From JBJXHN01 sp046233135 (GTDB lineage: Bacteria; Pseudomonadota; Alphaproteobacteria; Rhodospirillales; Rhodospirillaceae): 64,000 bases of DNA. This document shows, piece after piece, positions 1 to 8,763 of this stretch (positions are counted from its first letter, which is position 1; each line of letters opens with the position of its first letter). The stretch covers positions 124,001 through 188,000 of the forward strand of contig JBJXHN010000006.1 of the NCBI GenBank assembly GCA_046233135.1, read 5' to 3'. A program made the position numbers and the translations under genes. The notes under the pieces are model-generated. The model made no database searches and was not told where the DNA came from. It worked only from the letters and a program-made list of their open reading frames with translations.

Positions 1-3000
1 ACCTCCGGCTCCACGGGGCGGCCGAAGGGGGTGGCGGTATCGCATCGGGCGATCTGCAACACCACCCTGGCCTTTGTCCGCTGCATGCGGCTGGATGCGT
101 CGGCGCGGCATCTGCAATTCTTCTCGCCGGTGTTCGACGGGGTGGGGGCCGAGGTGTTCCCGACGCTTGCGGCCGGAGCGACGCTGGTCTTCGGGGTGCG
201 GGAGGCGATCCTGCCCGGGCCGGATCTCGCCCGCTTCCTGGCCGATGCGCGGATCAGTCACCTTCTCGTGACGCCGTCGGCCCTGCGCCTGCTGCCGCCC
301 GGCCCCCTGCCGGAGCTGCGGGTGATCATGGTCGCCGGCGAGGCCTGCCCGCCCGATCTGGCGCGGGACTGGGCGACCGGCCGGGCCTTCCTGAACGGCT
401 ATGGCCCGACGGAAACGGCGATCTGTGCCTCGGCGACGGAGTATTGGGAGGAACGGGGGCGGCTGATTCTGCGTCCCTTCGAGAACACCACCCTGGACGT
501 GCTGGACGATGTCGGGCGACTGCTGCCCGTGGGGCTGGCCGGCGAGCTGTGCATTGGCGGCATGGGGCTGGCCGACGGCTATCTGGGGCAGCCGGAGCGC
601 ACCGCCCGGGCTTTCATCGCGGATCCCCACCGGCCGGGCCGGCGGCTCTATCGCTCCGGCGACCGGGTGCGGCGGCTGGCCGATGGAACCCTTGAGTTCC
701 TGGGACGTGACGACCGTCAGGTGAAGGTGCGCGGCTTCCGGGTGGAGCTGGACGAGGTGGCGGCCGGCCTGGGCGCTTTACCGGGGGTGACAGAGGCCGC
801 CGTGGTGGCACAGTCCGACGCTTGCGGCCAGAAGCGGCTGGTGGCCTATCTGGCCGGAAGCCTGGACCGCGAGGCGGCCCGTGCCGCTGCCCGCGCCGCC
901 CTGCCCCCGGCGATGGTGCCGGAACGCTTCGTCATCCTGCCGGCCCTGCCCAAATCGGCGGCGGGCAAGATCGACCATCGCGCCTTGTCCGACCCCGGGC
1001 GGGAGAATGAACCGGCGGGGCCGCTGGCCATTTCGGGTCGGGCGGGGCCGACGGTCCGCCCCTCTGATAGGGGGATGGATGAGGCTGTCGCCGCCCTGTG
1101 GCGGGAGGTCCTGGGCCACGGAGACTTCGGCCCGGACGACAATTTCTTCGATGCGGGCGGCCATTCGCTGCATCTGGCCATGCTGCACCGGCGGCTGGTG
1201 GAGGGACGGGCTCCGGACCTGCGCATGACCGACCTGTTCCAGTATCCCACCGTGCGCGGCCTTGCCCGCTTCCTGGGCGGCGGGACGGAGGCGCAGGAGA
1301 CAGCCCGGCCAGCGGGACCGGTCGCTGCCGCCATCGCGGCGGACGAGCCCATTGCGGTGATCGGGATGGCTGGCCGCTTCCCCGGAGCCGGCGATCTTGC
1401 GACCTTCTGGCGCCATCTGCACGACGGCATCGACGTCACCACCGACTACAGCGACGAGGAATTGCTGGCCCGGGGCATTGCGCCGGAGATGCTGGCCCAC
1501 CCGGCCTTTGTCCGGCGGGGCCTGCCCCTGGAGGATGCGGACCGCTTCGACGCCGGCTTCTTCGGCTTCTCGCCCAAGGAAGCGCGGCTGACCGATCCAC
1601 AGCAGCGGCTGTTCCTGGAAGGCGCCTGGGCGGCGCTGGAAGATGCGGGCTATGGCGACCGGGACGAACCGGCGCGGTCGGTGGGGGTCTTCGCCTCCTG
1701 TTCCATCAGCCACTACCTGCTGGACAACATTCACCCTAACCGCCAGGCCCTGGGGGTGGGGCCGGACCAGTGGGTGATCGGCAACGACAAGGACTTCCTG
1801 GCCACCCGGGTAGCCTACAAGCTCAACCTGCGCGGCCCGGCTGTCTCTGTCGGCACCGCCTGTTCCTCGTCGCTGGTGGCGCTGCATCTGGCCTGCGAAA
1901 GCCTGCGCCGGGGCGATTGCGCCATGGCCCTGGCCGGCGGCGTGTCGCTGGATGCGGATCGGGTGGGCTATCTGGCGGTCGAGGGCGGTATCCTGTCGCC
2001 TAGCGGCCGATGCCGGCCCTTTGACGCTGCGGCGGACGGCACCACCAGCGGCAGCGGAATGGCGGCGGTGGTCCTGAAGCCCCTGTCGGCGGCGCTGGCC
2101 GACGGGGATACCGTTCGCGCGGTGGTGCTGGGCACCGGGGTCAACAACGACGGTGCGGACAAGGTCAGCTATACCGCCCCCAGCCTGGAGGGGCAGGTGC
2201 GGGCGATCCGCCGGGCGCTGGACGTGGCCGGCGTGTCTCCGGACACCATCGGCTATGTGGAAACCCATGGCACCGGCACGCACCTGGGCGACCCCATCGA
2301 AGTGCGGGCGCTGACCCGGGCCTATGCCGCCGGGGACGCGGGGCGCCCCGTTCCGCTGGTGCTGGGTGCCTTGAAAGCCAGCGTCGGCCATCTGGATACG
2401 GCGGCCGGGCTGGCCGGGCTGGTCAAGACGGTGCTGGCCCTGGAGGCCGGCGTGATCCCGCCGACACCGGGGTTCTCGACCCCCAATCCGGAGATCGACT
2501 TTGCCAGCGGTAACCTGGTGGTCGGGACCGAGCCCCGGCCCTGGCCGGAGACGGGCACGCCCCGCCGGGCCGGGGTGAGTTCCTTCGGGGTCGGCGGCAC
2601 CAATGTGCATGCGATCCTGGAAGCCCCGCCGCCGTTTGAAGCACCCGTGGCGGAGACCGATGGCCGGCATATCCTGCCCCTGTCGGCGCGCACGCCCGAG
2701 GCTCTGCGCACCCTGGCCCGGCGGCTGGCCGATCACATCGGCCGCCATCCCGACGCCCTGGCCGATATCGCCCATACGCTTCAGGTGGGGCGGACCCGCC
2801 TTGGCCTGCGGGCGGCGGCGGTGGGCGCGACGGCCGAGGCGGTGCGGACGCAGCTGATGCGCATCGCCGATGGTGCGGTCGAGGGCGTGGCGGAGCGGCG
2901 GCTTGATCGCCCGGTCGTGTTCCTGTTCCCCGGCCAGGGCAGCCAGCATATCGGCATGGCCCGTGGCCTCTATGCCCGTGATCCGGCGTTCCGTGCCCTG

Positions 3001-6000
3001 GTTGATCACGGCGCCGAGCGGCTGGCTGCGCCCCTGGGGCGGGATCTGCGGGCGGTGATGACCCCGGCGGACGGCGAGGATCCGGAGTCGGCGGCGGCGC
3101 TGCTCGATCAGACCCGCCATGCCCAGCCGGCGCTGTTTGTGGTGGAATACGCCCTGGCCCGGCGGCTGATGGATCTGGGCATCCGGCCCCGGGCGATGAT
3201 CGGCCACAGCCTGGGCGAACTGGTGGCGGCCTGCGTGTCCGGCCTGATCGGACTGGATGACGCGCTTAATCTGGTGGCCCGGCGTGGTACGCTGATGCAG
3301 GCCCAGCCAGCCGGTGCGATGGTGGCGGTAGAGGGGACCGAGGCCGAGCTGCGCCCCTATCTTATCCCGGGGGTGGAGGTCGCCGCCTACAACGGCCCGA
3401 CCCAGCATGTGCTGGCCGGTCCCTTCGCGGCCATCGCCGTTGTCGAAGCGTTGTGCCAGAGCCATGGGCGGGCGCATCGGCGGCTGCGGACCTCGCACGC
3501 CTTTCATTCGGCGCTGATGGACGGGGCGGCCGAGGTTCTGCGTGCCGGAGACCTGCCGCCGCCGGGCGTGCCGGAAATCCCCTTCATCTCCAACCGCACC
3601 GGCGGCTGGTTCGATGCGGCCGACGCGGCCGATCCCGCCTACTGGGCCGACCATCTGCGCCAGCCGGTGCGCTTTGCCGAAGGCCTGCGCACCCTGCTGG
3701 CAGAAGGCGATCCGATCCTGCTGGAGGTGGGACCGGGCGGCGCCCTGCGCGGGATGCTCCGGGCCGAGGGGCGGGAGGTGCTGTGCTGCCTGTCCAACAT
3801 CCGCGAAAGCCGCGATGATGAAACCGCCTTTGCCGAAGCGCTGGCGATGCTATGGCTGCAGGGGGCGGCCATCGACTGGGGCGCCTTGCACCGGGGAAAG
3901 GGTCGTCGCCGGGTGCCTCTGCCCCCCTATCCCTTCCGCCGGGACCGTCATTGGCTGCCGGCCGCAGGCCTGCCCATGGACGTGCCGCCCGCCCTGGTCC
4001 GCCATTGGCGGGCAGATGGAGCGGGGCGGATCCTGGTTACCCTGGCCCTGCCGCCCGGTCATTGGATCACCGAAGACCACCGCCTGTTCGACGGCCAGCC
4101 GACCTTGCCGGGGACAGGCTGCCTGGAACTGACCCGCGCGGCCTTTGCCAAGGTGTTCAAGGCCGAGCGGGTCGAACTGCGCGATACCTCGTTCCCCGCG
4201 CCGCTGATCGTCGGGGCCGGGGACGACCGGCGGATTGAACTGCTGTTCCAGACCCGAACCGGGACCGGGGGCGACGGCACCGCCTTTACCCTGCGCAGCC
4301 GGCCGGTGGACGGCGAGGACTGGACCATCCATGCCCTGGGCACCATCCTGGCCCATGATCGGCCGGTGCCCGCTCCCCTGCCGATGCCCTTGCCGGAAGC
4401 CGAGGAGACGGCGGACCTGGAGGCCTTCGCCTGGGTTCTTGGCCCCTATGGCCCGCGCTGGCACTGCTTCCGCAGCGTTTTCCGCGCCGGGGACGAGGCC
4501 TGGGCGCGGTTGCGCCTGACCGAGGGGTTTGCGGCCGATTGCGCGACGATGGCCCTGCATCCGGCATTGCTGGACATGGCCACCGCCTTTCAGTCCCTGT
4601 GGCGCGTGGTGCGCGGCGAGGGGCGGCGGGGGCTGGTGCCCTTCCATTACCAGCGCCTGACCATCCATGGTGCGCTGTCGCCAGACATCGTGGTGCGTGG
4701 CCGTGCGGCGGGCCGGGACACCTATGATGTCACCTTGTATGGCGAACGGCCCGACGGGGCCGGCGGCACCCTGCTGGTTCCGCTGGTCGAGGTGGACGGC
4801 TACATGCTGCGCGAAGCCATTCCTGCCACGACGGACGGCACCCGGCCGCTGGAGGACTGGTGCCAGACGGTGGCGTGGGAGCCGGCTCCGGCGGCGGAGG
4901 GGATGCGGCAGACCGACGCACCCTGGCTGATCTTTGCGGAGCGGCTGGACGGCGCGCCGCCGGGCAGCCTGTTCGTGGTGCCCGGCCCGGCCTTCGACCG
5001 CCGGGGGCCGGATGCCTGGAGCCTGCGGCCGGACAGCGTCGAGGATCACGCCGCCCTGCTGGAGGCTCTGGAGGCCGAAGGCCGGCTGCCCGATCATATC
5101 GTTCATGCCTGGAGCCTGGAGGGGGCGACGCAGGGGACGGTGGCGGATGCCTTCGCCTCCATGCTCGCCCTGGTCAAGCCCTTGGGCGCGATGATACGGC
5201 GCCCGGTGCTGGTCTCGCTGGTAACCCGGGGGCTGGCCGGCCTTCCTGGGGATGGGACCGAAGATATCGCGGCGACCGGTGCGGCGGGGGTGCTGCGCGC
5301 CGTGGCCTGGGAGTTTCCGGAGATCCGCTGCCGCCACATCGATCTGGGCGCCGCGGCCGATACCGAAGCCCTGCTCGGCGAACTGGCGGTGCGGCCCGCC
5401 GATCCCCTGCCGCGCGGCGGTCTGCGGATCGCCCTGCGGGATGGCCGGCGGCTGGCGCCCTGCTTCCCGGTGGTCGAAACACGGGCGGGGGCCGCGCCCC
5501 TGCGGGCGGGCGGCACTTATGTGATCACAGGTGGCCTGGGGGGGATCGGCCTGGCACTTGCCCGTCATATCGCCGAGACGGCCGAGGGGAGTCGCCTGGT
5601 GCTGGTGGGCCGCTCCGCCCGGCCGGAAACCGCGCCGCAGGTGGAGGCGCTGAAAGCCCTGGGGGCGGATGTGGTGGTGGTGGCCGCCGATGTGTCTTCG
5701 GCCGAGGGCGTGGCGCAGGCAATGGACACCGCCCATGCCCGTTTCGGGCCGGTCAGCGGGGTGATCCATGCCGCCGGGGTGCAGGCCGGCGGCCTGATCG
5801 AGACCCAGACTGCCGAGAGTGCCCGCGCCGTGCTGGCCGCCAAGACTCTGGGGACGGACCGGCTGATTGCCGCAGTGCGCGGGGACGGGCCGGATTTCAT
5901 CCTGCTCTGCTCCTCGCTGGTCACCGTCTACGGTGGGCTGGGGCAGGCCGATTACGCGGCGGCCAACGGCTACCTGGAGGCTGCCGCCCGCCATGCGCGG

Positions 6001-7431
6001 GCCGAAGGCCTGCCGGTGACGGCGGTGGCCTGGGACGCCTGGGCCGAGGTGGGAATGCGCGTTGCCCATGACCGGGATCAGGGCCGCGAGACCGGCGCTG
6101 CCGATGGCCTGTCCACCGCCGAAGGCTGCCGCCTGTTCGAGCGGGCCTTGAGTGCGGACCTGCCCGTGGTGGTGGTCAGCCGTGCCGCGCCCGTGGACGG
6201 CACGCCGGATACCGGTGCGCGGCGTCCGGGGGGTGGCGGGGCGGCGTCGGTCGGGGGGGCAGCGGGCACCCACATTGCACCTCGCACGCCGTTGGAAGAA
6301 GAGATCGCCGCTCTGTGGGAAGACCTGCTGGGGGTGACGGCGCCGGGGGTGGAGGACAACTTCTTCGACCACGGCGGCCATTCGCTGCTGGGGACCCAGC
6401 TGGTGTCGCGGCTGCGCGACCGCTGGGGCGGGGCGATGACCTTGGCGGAGTTCCTGGAAACCCCGACCATCGCCGCCATCGCCGACGCGGTGGAGGCCCA
6501 TCGTGCGGCATCGTCCGGAGAGGGTGCCGGCGCGGGTGGAAACGATGGCCCGCTGGCTGATCCGGACGTGCGGTTCTGCCTGGTGCCGGTGCAGTCCAAG
6601 GGGGCGGGCCGGCCGTTCTTCTGCCTGCCGGGCATGGGGGGCAATGTCTCGCAGATGCTGCCCCTGGCCAATGCGCTGGGGACGGAGCGGCCGTTCTATG
6701 GCCTGCAATGCCTGGGCCTGGACGGCAAGCGTCCGCCGCATGAGTCGGTGGAGGCGATGGCCGAGCACTACATCCGCTGTATCAAGGCGATCCAGCCGCA
6801 GGGACCTTATCTACTGGGCGGCCATTCCCTGGGCGGCAAGGTGGCCTATGAAATGGCCTGGCGCCTGCATCAGGCTGGCGAGCGGGTGGCCCATATGGCG
6901 CTGTTCGATTCCGCCGCACCGCCCTACAAGAAACTGCCGGAGCCCGACGACGCCCAGGTGCTGTTCACGCTGCTGAGCATTTTCGGCTACTACTTCGGCA
7001 AGGTGATCACGCTGTCGAAGGCCGAGCACCAGGCGGTGATGGCGCTGGATCTGGACGCCAAACTGGCCTTGCTGCGCGACCGGCTGGAGGCCTTCGACCT
7101 GATCCGCCCGGGCTCCGACCCCGGCACGATTCGGGGGCTGTTCAACGTCTACAAGGCCGCCGGGCATTTCGGGAACAAATACGATCCCCACAATCCGCCG
7201 ATTCCGGTGCCGATGACGCTGTACAAGGCGGTGGACCCCATGCCGCCCACCGTCAGCCTGCCGGAAATCCGCGAAACCCCGGCCTGGGGGTGGGAACGGT
7301 TCTCGACGCTCCCGGTGGCGCTCCAGGAGGTGCCGGGGGATCACTTCTCCTGCCTGACACCAGCCCACGTGTCAGCGGTGGCCGAGCGATTGAAACGGGA
7401 TCTGGCAGCGGCTGACGGGGCGGCAGGGTAA
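1..7431 (+). CDS. Hybrid NRPS/PKS, terminal modules (A-PCP-KS-AT-DH-KR-ACP-TE), 5' partial
   Basis: The gene enters from the left edge: the frame is open from base 1, which already encodes the adenylation core motif SGSTGRPKG, so a GTG at 31 is not the true start. Counting from base 1, the order is: rest of the A domain (to about residue 325, Lys 323 of the A10 motif); PCP (Ser 389); ketosynthase (Cys 621, His 756, His 797); acyltransferase (GHSLGE Ser 1070, and HAFH, the usual mark of malonyl-CoA choice); dehydratase (His 1360, Asp 1525); ketoreductase (GGLGGIG loop, Tyr 1985); ACP (Ser 2128); thioesterase (GHSLGG Ser 2276, His 2448). The enzyme should load an amino acid, extend it once with malonate, reduce and dehydrate the beta-keto group, and release the chain. 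No enoylreductase is visible. A hand alignment to GrsA reads the A-domain pocket as roughly D-G-A-L-M-A-G-I-C, which I cannot assign to a substrate. Domain calls are strong; the product is unknown. Confidence 0.95.
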   Translation, partial: TSGSTGRPKGVAVSHRAICNTTLAFVRCMRLDASARHLQFFSPVFDGVGAEVFPTLAAGATLVFGVREAILPGPDLARFLADARISHLLVTPSALRLLPPGPLPELRVIMVAGEACPPDLARDWATGRAFLNGYGPTETAICASATEYWEERGRLILRPFENTTLDVLDDVGRLLPVGLAGELCIGGMGLADGYLGQPERTARAFIADPHRPGRRLYRSGDRVRRLADGTLEFLGRDDRQVKVRGFRVELDEVAAGLGALPGVTEAAVVAQSDACGQKRLVAYLAGSLDREAARAAARAALPPAMVPERFVILPALPKSAAGKIDHRALSDPGRENEPAGPLAISGRAGPTVRPSDRGMDEAVAALWREVLGHGDFGPDDNFFDAGGHSLHLAMLHRRLVEGRAPDLRMTDLFQYPTVRGLARFLGGGTEAQETARPAGPVAAAIAADEPIAVIGMAGRFPGAGDLATFWRHLHDGIDVTTDYSDEELLARGIAPEMLAHPAFVRRGLPLEDADRFDAGFFGFSPKEARLTDPQQRLFLEGAWAALEDAGYGDRDEPARSVGVFASCSISHYLLDNIHPNRQALGVGPDQWVIGNDKDFLATRVAYKLNLRGPAVSVGTACSSSLVALHLACESLRRGDCAMALAGGVSLDADRVGYLAVEGGILSPSGRCRPFDAAADGTTSGSGMAAVVLKPLSAALADGDTVRAVVLGTGVNNDGADKVSYTAPSLEGQVRAIRRALDVAGVSPDTIGYVETHGTGTHLGDPIEVRALTRAYAAGDAGRPVPLVLGALKASVGHLDTAAGLAGLVKTVLALEAGVIPPTPGFSTPNPEIDFASGNLVVGTEPRPWPETGTPRRAGVSSFGVGGTNVHAILEAPPPFEAPVAETDGRHILPLSARTPEALRTLARRLADHIGRHPDALADIAHTLQVGRTRLGLRAAAVGATAEAVRTQLMRIADGAVEGVAERRLDRPVVFLFPGQGSQHIGMARGLYARDPAFRALVDHGAERLAAPLGRDLRAVMTPADGEDPESAAALLDQTRHAQPALFVVEYALARRLMDLGIRPRAMIGHSLGELVAACVSGLIGLDDALNLVARRGTLMQAQPAGAMVAVEGTEAELRPYLIPGVEVAAYNGPTQHVLAGPFAAIAVVEALCQSHGRAHRRLRTSHAFHSALMDGAAEVLRAGDLPPPGVPEIPFISNRTGGWFDAADAADPAYWADHLRQPVRFAEGLRTLLAEGDPILLEVGPGGALRGMLRAEGREVLCCLSNIRESRDDETAFAEALAMLWLQGAAIDWGALHRGKGRRRVPLPPYPFRRDRHWLPAAGLPMDVPPALVRHWRADGAGRILVTLALPPGHWITEDHRLFDGQPTLPGTGCLELTRAAFAKVFKAERVELRDTSFPAPLIVGAGDDRRIELLFQTRTGTGGDGTAFTLRSRPVDGEDWTIHALGTILAHDRPVPAPLPMPLPEAEETADLEAFAWVLGPYGPRWHCFRSVFRAGDEAWARLRLTEGFAADCATMALHPALLDMATAFQSLWRVVRGEGRRGLVPFHYQRLTIHGALSPDIVVRGRAAGRDTYDVTLYGERPDGAGGTLLVPLVEVDGYMLREAIPATTDGTRPLEDWCQTVAWEPAPAAEGMRQTDAPWLIFAERLDGAPPGSLFVVPGPAFDRRGPDAWSLRPDSVEDHAALLEALEAEGRLPDHIVHAWSLEGATQGTVADAFASMLALVKPLGAMIRRPVLVSLVTRGLAGLPGDGTEDIAATGAAGVLRAVAWEFPEIRCRHIDLGAAADTEALLGELAVRPADPLPRGGLRIALRDGRRLAPCFPVVETRAGAAPLRAGGTYVITGGLGGIGLALARHIAETAEGSRLVLVGRSARPETAPQVEALKALGADVVVVAADVSSAEGVAQAMDTAHARFGPVSGVIHAAGVQAGGLIETQTAESARAVLAAKTLGTDRLIAAVRGDGPDFILLCSSLVTVYGGLGQADYAAANGYLEAAARHARAEGLPVTAVAWDAWAEVGMRVAHDRDQGRETGAADGLSTAEGCRLFERALSADLPVVVVSRAAPVDGTPDTGARRPGGGGAASVGGAAGTHIAPRTPLEEEIAALWEDLLGVTAPGVEDNFFDHGGHSLLGTQLVSRLRDRWGGAMTLAEFLETPTIAAIADAVEAHRAASSGEGAGAGGNDGPLADPDVRFCLVPVQSKGAGRPFFCLPGMGGNVSQMLPLANALGTERPFYGLQCLGLDGKRPPHESVEAMAEHYIRCIKAIQPQGPYLLGGHSLGGKVAYEMAWRLHQAGERVAHMALFDSAAPPYKKLPEPDDAQVLFTLLSIFGYYFGKVITLSKAEHQAVMALDLDAKLALLRDRLEAFDLIRPGSDPGTIRGLFNVYKAAGHFGNKYDPHNPPIPVPMTLYKAVDPMPPTVSLPEIRETPAWGWERFSTLPVALQEVPGDHFSCLTPAHVSAVAERLKRDLAAADGAAG

Positions 7432-7582
7432 TTCGGCTTCAGGATTCACTTATCTGTTTTGTGATATGAGAGTATTGACCGAGAGAAAATCCCGAGTGGA
7501 CGGAATCGTCTGTGACGATCTATTCTCTTTAAAAATAATATCCTAGAGAGTGCGGAGCGACTGTAAGGAAGCGAAGAATGTT

Positions 7583-8089
7583 CTATCCACATTCAAACCG
7601 CTCCAGGCATCGTTCTACCACCAGGGCATGCCCGAAAAGGATATCGCTGCCGATCTCCTGGACTTCCTTGGGAGAGAACCAATCGAAGTCTTCCGCGTCG
7701 GCGCCGTAGACGATCGGACTTGTGATCTCCGCCATGACGACCAGACAGATGGCGTGTTTCATCGGGTCATGGAGCCGTCCCTCCCGCGCTTCGGGGAAAT
7801 ATTCCGCGACGTAGACAGGTTGGACCAAATCGGGCAGCTTGAAGCGGACGTCATCGCCCAGGTAGGTGTACAGATAGCGGCGGGTGGCCTCTTCCAGGGA
7901 TTCGTGGATCAGGAGGGGGCCGCCGATCAGGCTTAGTCCAGGTCCTGCATAGGGGGTCCGCAGCCAGGCGAACCCGATATCTTTCAGGCACCCGTTCTTC
8001 CCCCGTCGGTAGGTCAGGAGTGTCACCCACGGGATCGGGACGGTCCTGTACAAGTGATTCCACTGCTTCTGATCCAGGGTTCGTGTCAT
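7583..8089 (-). CDS. Nudix-fold protein (DUF4916-like), probably without hydrolase activity
   Basis: A 168-residue protein convergent with the NRPS/PKS gene. The middle carries a Nudix-box-like stretch, GGPLLIHESLEEATRRYLYT, with the right spacing for GX5EX7RE. The REUXEE core that binds metal reads RYLYTY, so the catalytic glutamates are missing. The domain is flanked by beta-rich sequence (PWVTLLTYRRG, HAICLVVMAEI) as in the Nudix fold and the DUF4916 group. The ATG at 8089 is preferred to one at 8110 because GAGG lies about 7 nt upstream. It may sense or bind a nucleotide-like ligand, but no partner is evident. The fold assignment is moderate and the function unknown. Confidence 0.6.
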   Translation of the reverse strand: MTRTLDQKQWNHLYRTVPIPWVTLLTYRRGKNGCLKDIGFAWLRTPYAGPGLSLIGGPLLIHESLEEATRRYLYTYLGDDVRFKLPDLVQPVYVAEYFPEAREGRLHDPMKHAICLVVMAEITSPIVYGADAEDFDWFSPKEVQEIGSDILFGHALVVERCLERFECG

Positions 8090-8156
8090 GGAGCCGCCTC
8101 GCCGATGCATCCAGGCAAAGGGTAGGGTGCCTCAGAACAGCGTTTGTGGAAACGGC

Positions 8157-8618
8157 CTACAGCGGTAATGGCCCGTTGTTCTTGATCTCTTCCATCACCG
8201 CGTAGGTGCGGGTTTCCTTGACGCCGGGCATGGCCAGCAGGATGTCGCCCAGGAAGTGGCGGTAGGTGGCCATGTCGCGCAGGCGGGCCTTGATCAGGTA
8301 ATCGAACCCGCCGGCCACCATGTGGCATTCCAGGATCTCCGGCGCCCGCTGCACGGCACCGGCGAACTTCTCGAACACGTCCGGCGTGGTCTTGTCCAAC
8401 AGAACCTCCACGAACACCAGCAGGCCGAAATCCAGCTTGTGCGGGTCCAGATGGGCGCTGAAGCGGACGATGTAGCCGTTTCTTTGCAGCCGGCGCAGGC
8501 GGTCGCTGGTGGAGGTCGGGGCAAGACCCACCCGCTGGGCCAGATCCGCGTTGGAGATTCGCCCGTCGGTCTGGAGTTCGTTGAGGATCCTGCGGTCAAT
8601 TTTATCGATATCCGTCAT
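8157..8618 (-). CDS. putR: Lrp/AsnC-family regulator, probable proline-responsive activator of putA
   Basis: A 153-residue Lrp/AsnC protein. An N-terminal AsnC-type helix-turn-helix (about residues 5-60, IDRRILNELQTDGRISNADL, then a recognition helix near TSTSDRLRRL) is followed by a RAM/ligand-binding domain (GGFDYLIKARLRD near residue 110). It is divergent from putA, the usual arrangement of the alphaproteobacterial PutR activator, which switches on proline catabolism when proline is present. Starts at 8618 (ATG) or 8624 (GTG) are both possible; the ATG gives the typical family N-terminus MTDIDKIDRR. The family call is strong; the target gene is inferred from position. Confidence 0.88.
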   Translation of the reverse strand: MTDIDKIDRRILNELQTDGRISNADLAQRVGLAPTSTSDRLRRLQRNGYIVRFSAHLDPHKLDFGLLVFVEVLLDKTTPDVFEKFAGAVQRAPEILECHMVAGGFDYLIKARLRDMATYRHFLGDILLAMPGVKETRTYAVMEEIKNNGPLPL

Positions 8619-8624
8619 TTTCAC

Positions 8625-8763
8625 GATCCGATGTCATTAAATCCGTGATTTATACGACGAAATGGCAGAATTTTCAATAGTTATCCGGTCAGATTCTCCG
8701 TAGGATCTTGATCCATCGGAGAAACACGGGGTTTCCCGTTGAAACCACGGATCGGAGACAGCC
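8625..8763. promoter_or_regulatory. Divergent putR-putA control region with two inverted repeats
   Basis: This AT-richer 139-bp spacer should hold both promoters and the Lrp-type binding sites. Two inverted repeats lie on the putA side. One is an imperfect 12-bp-arm repeat at 8696-8721 (CTCCG..GGATC TT GATCC..CGGAG). The other is a perfect 6-bp-arm repeat at 8730-8746 (GGTTTC ccgtt GAAACC). A GGAG ribosome binding site precedes the putA ATG. I could not define -35 and -10 boxes with confidence. Confidence 0.5.

Noticed and set aside
778..3654. Long open frame of 958 codons on the minus strand
   Set aside because: Lies wholly opposite the PKS domains, has no recognisable domain and is rich in Gln, Arg and His, as expected from the complement of GC-rich coding sequence. 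The same holds for 3850-6768.
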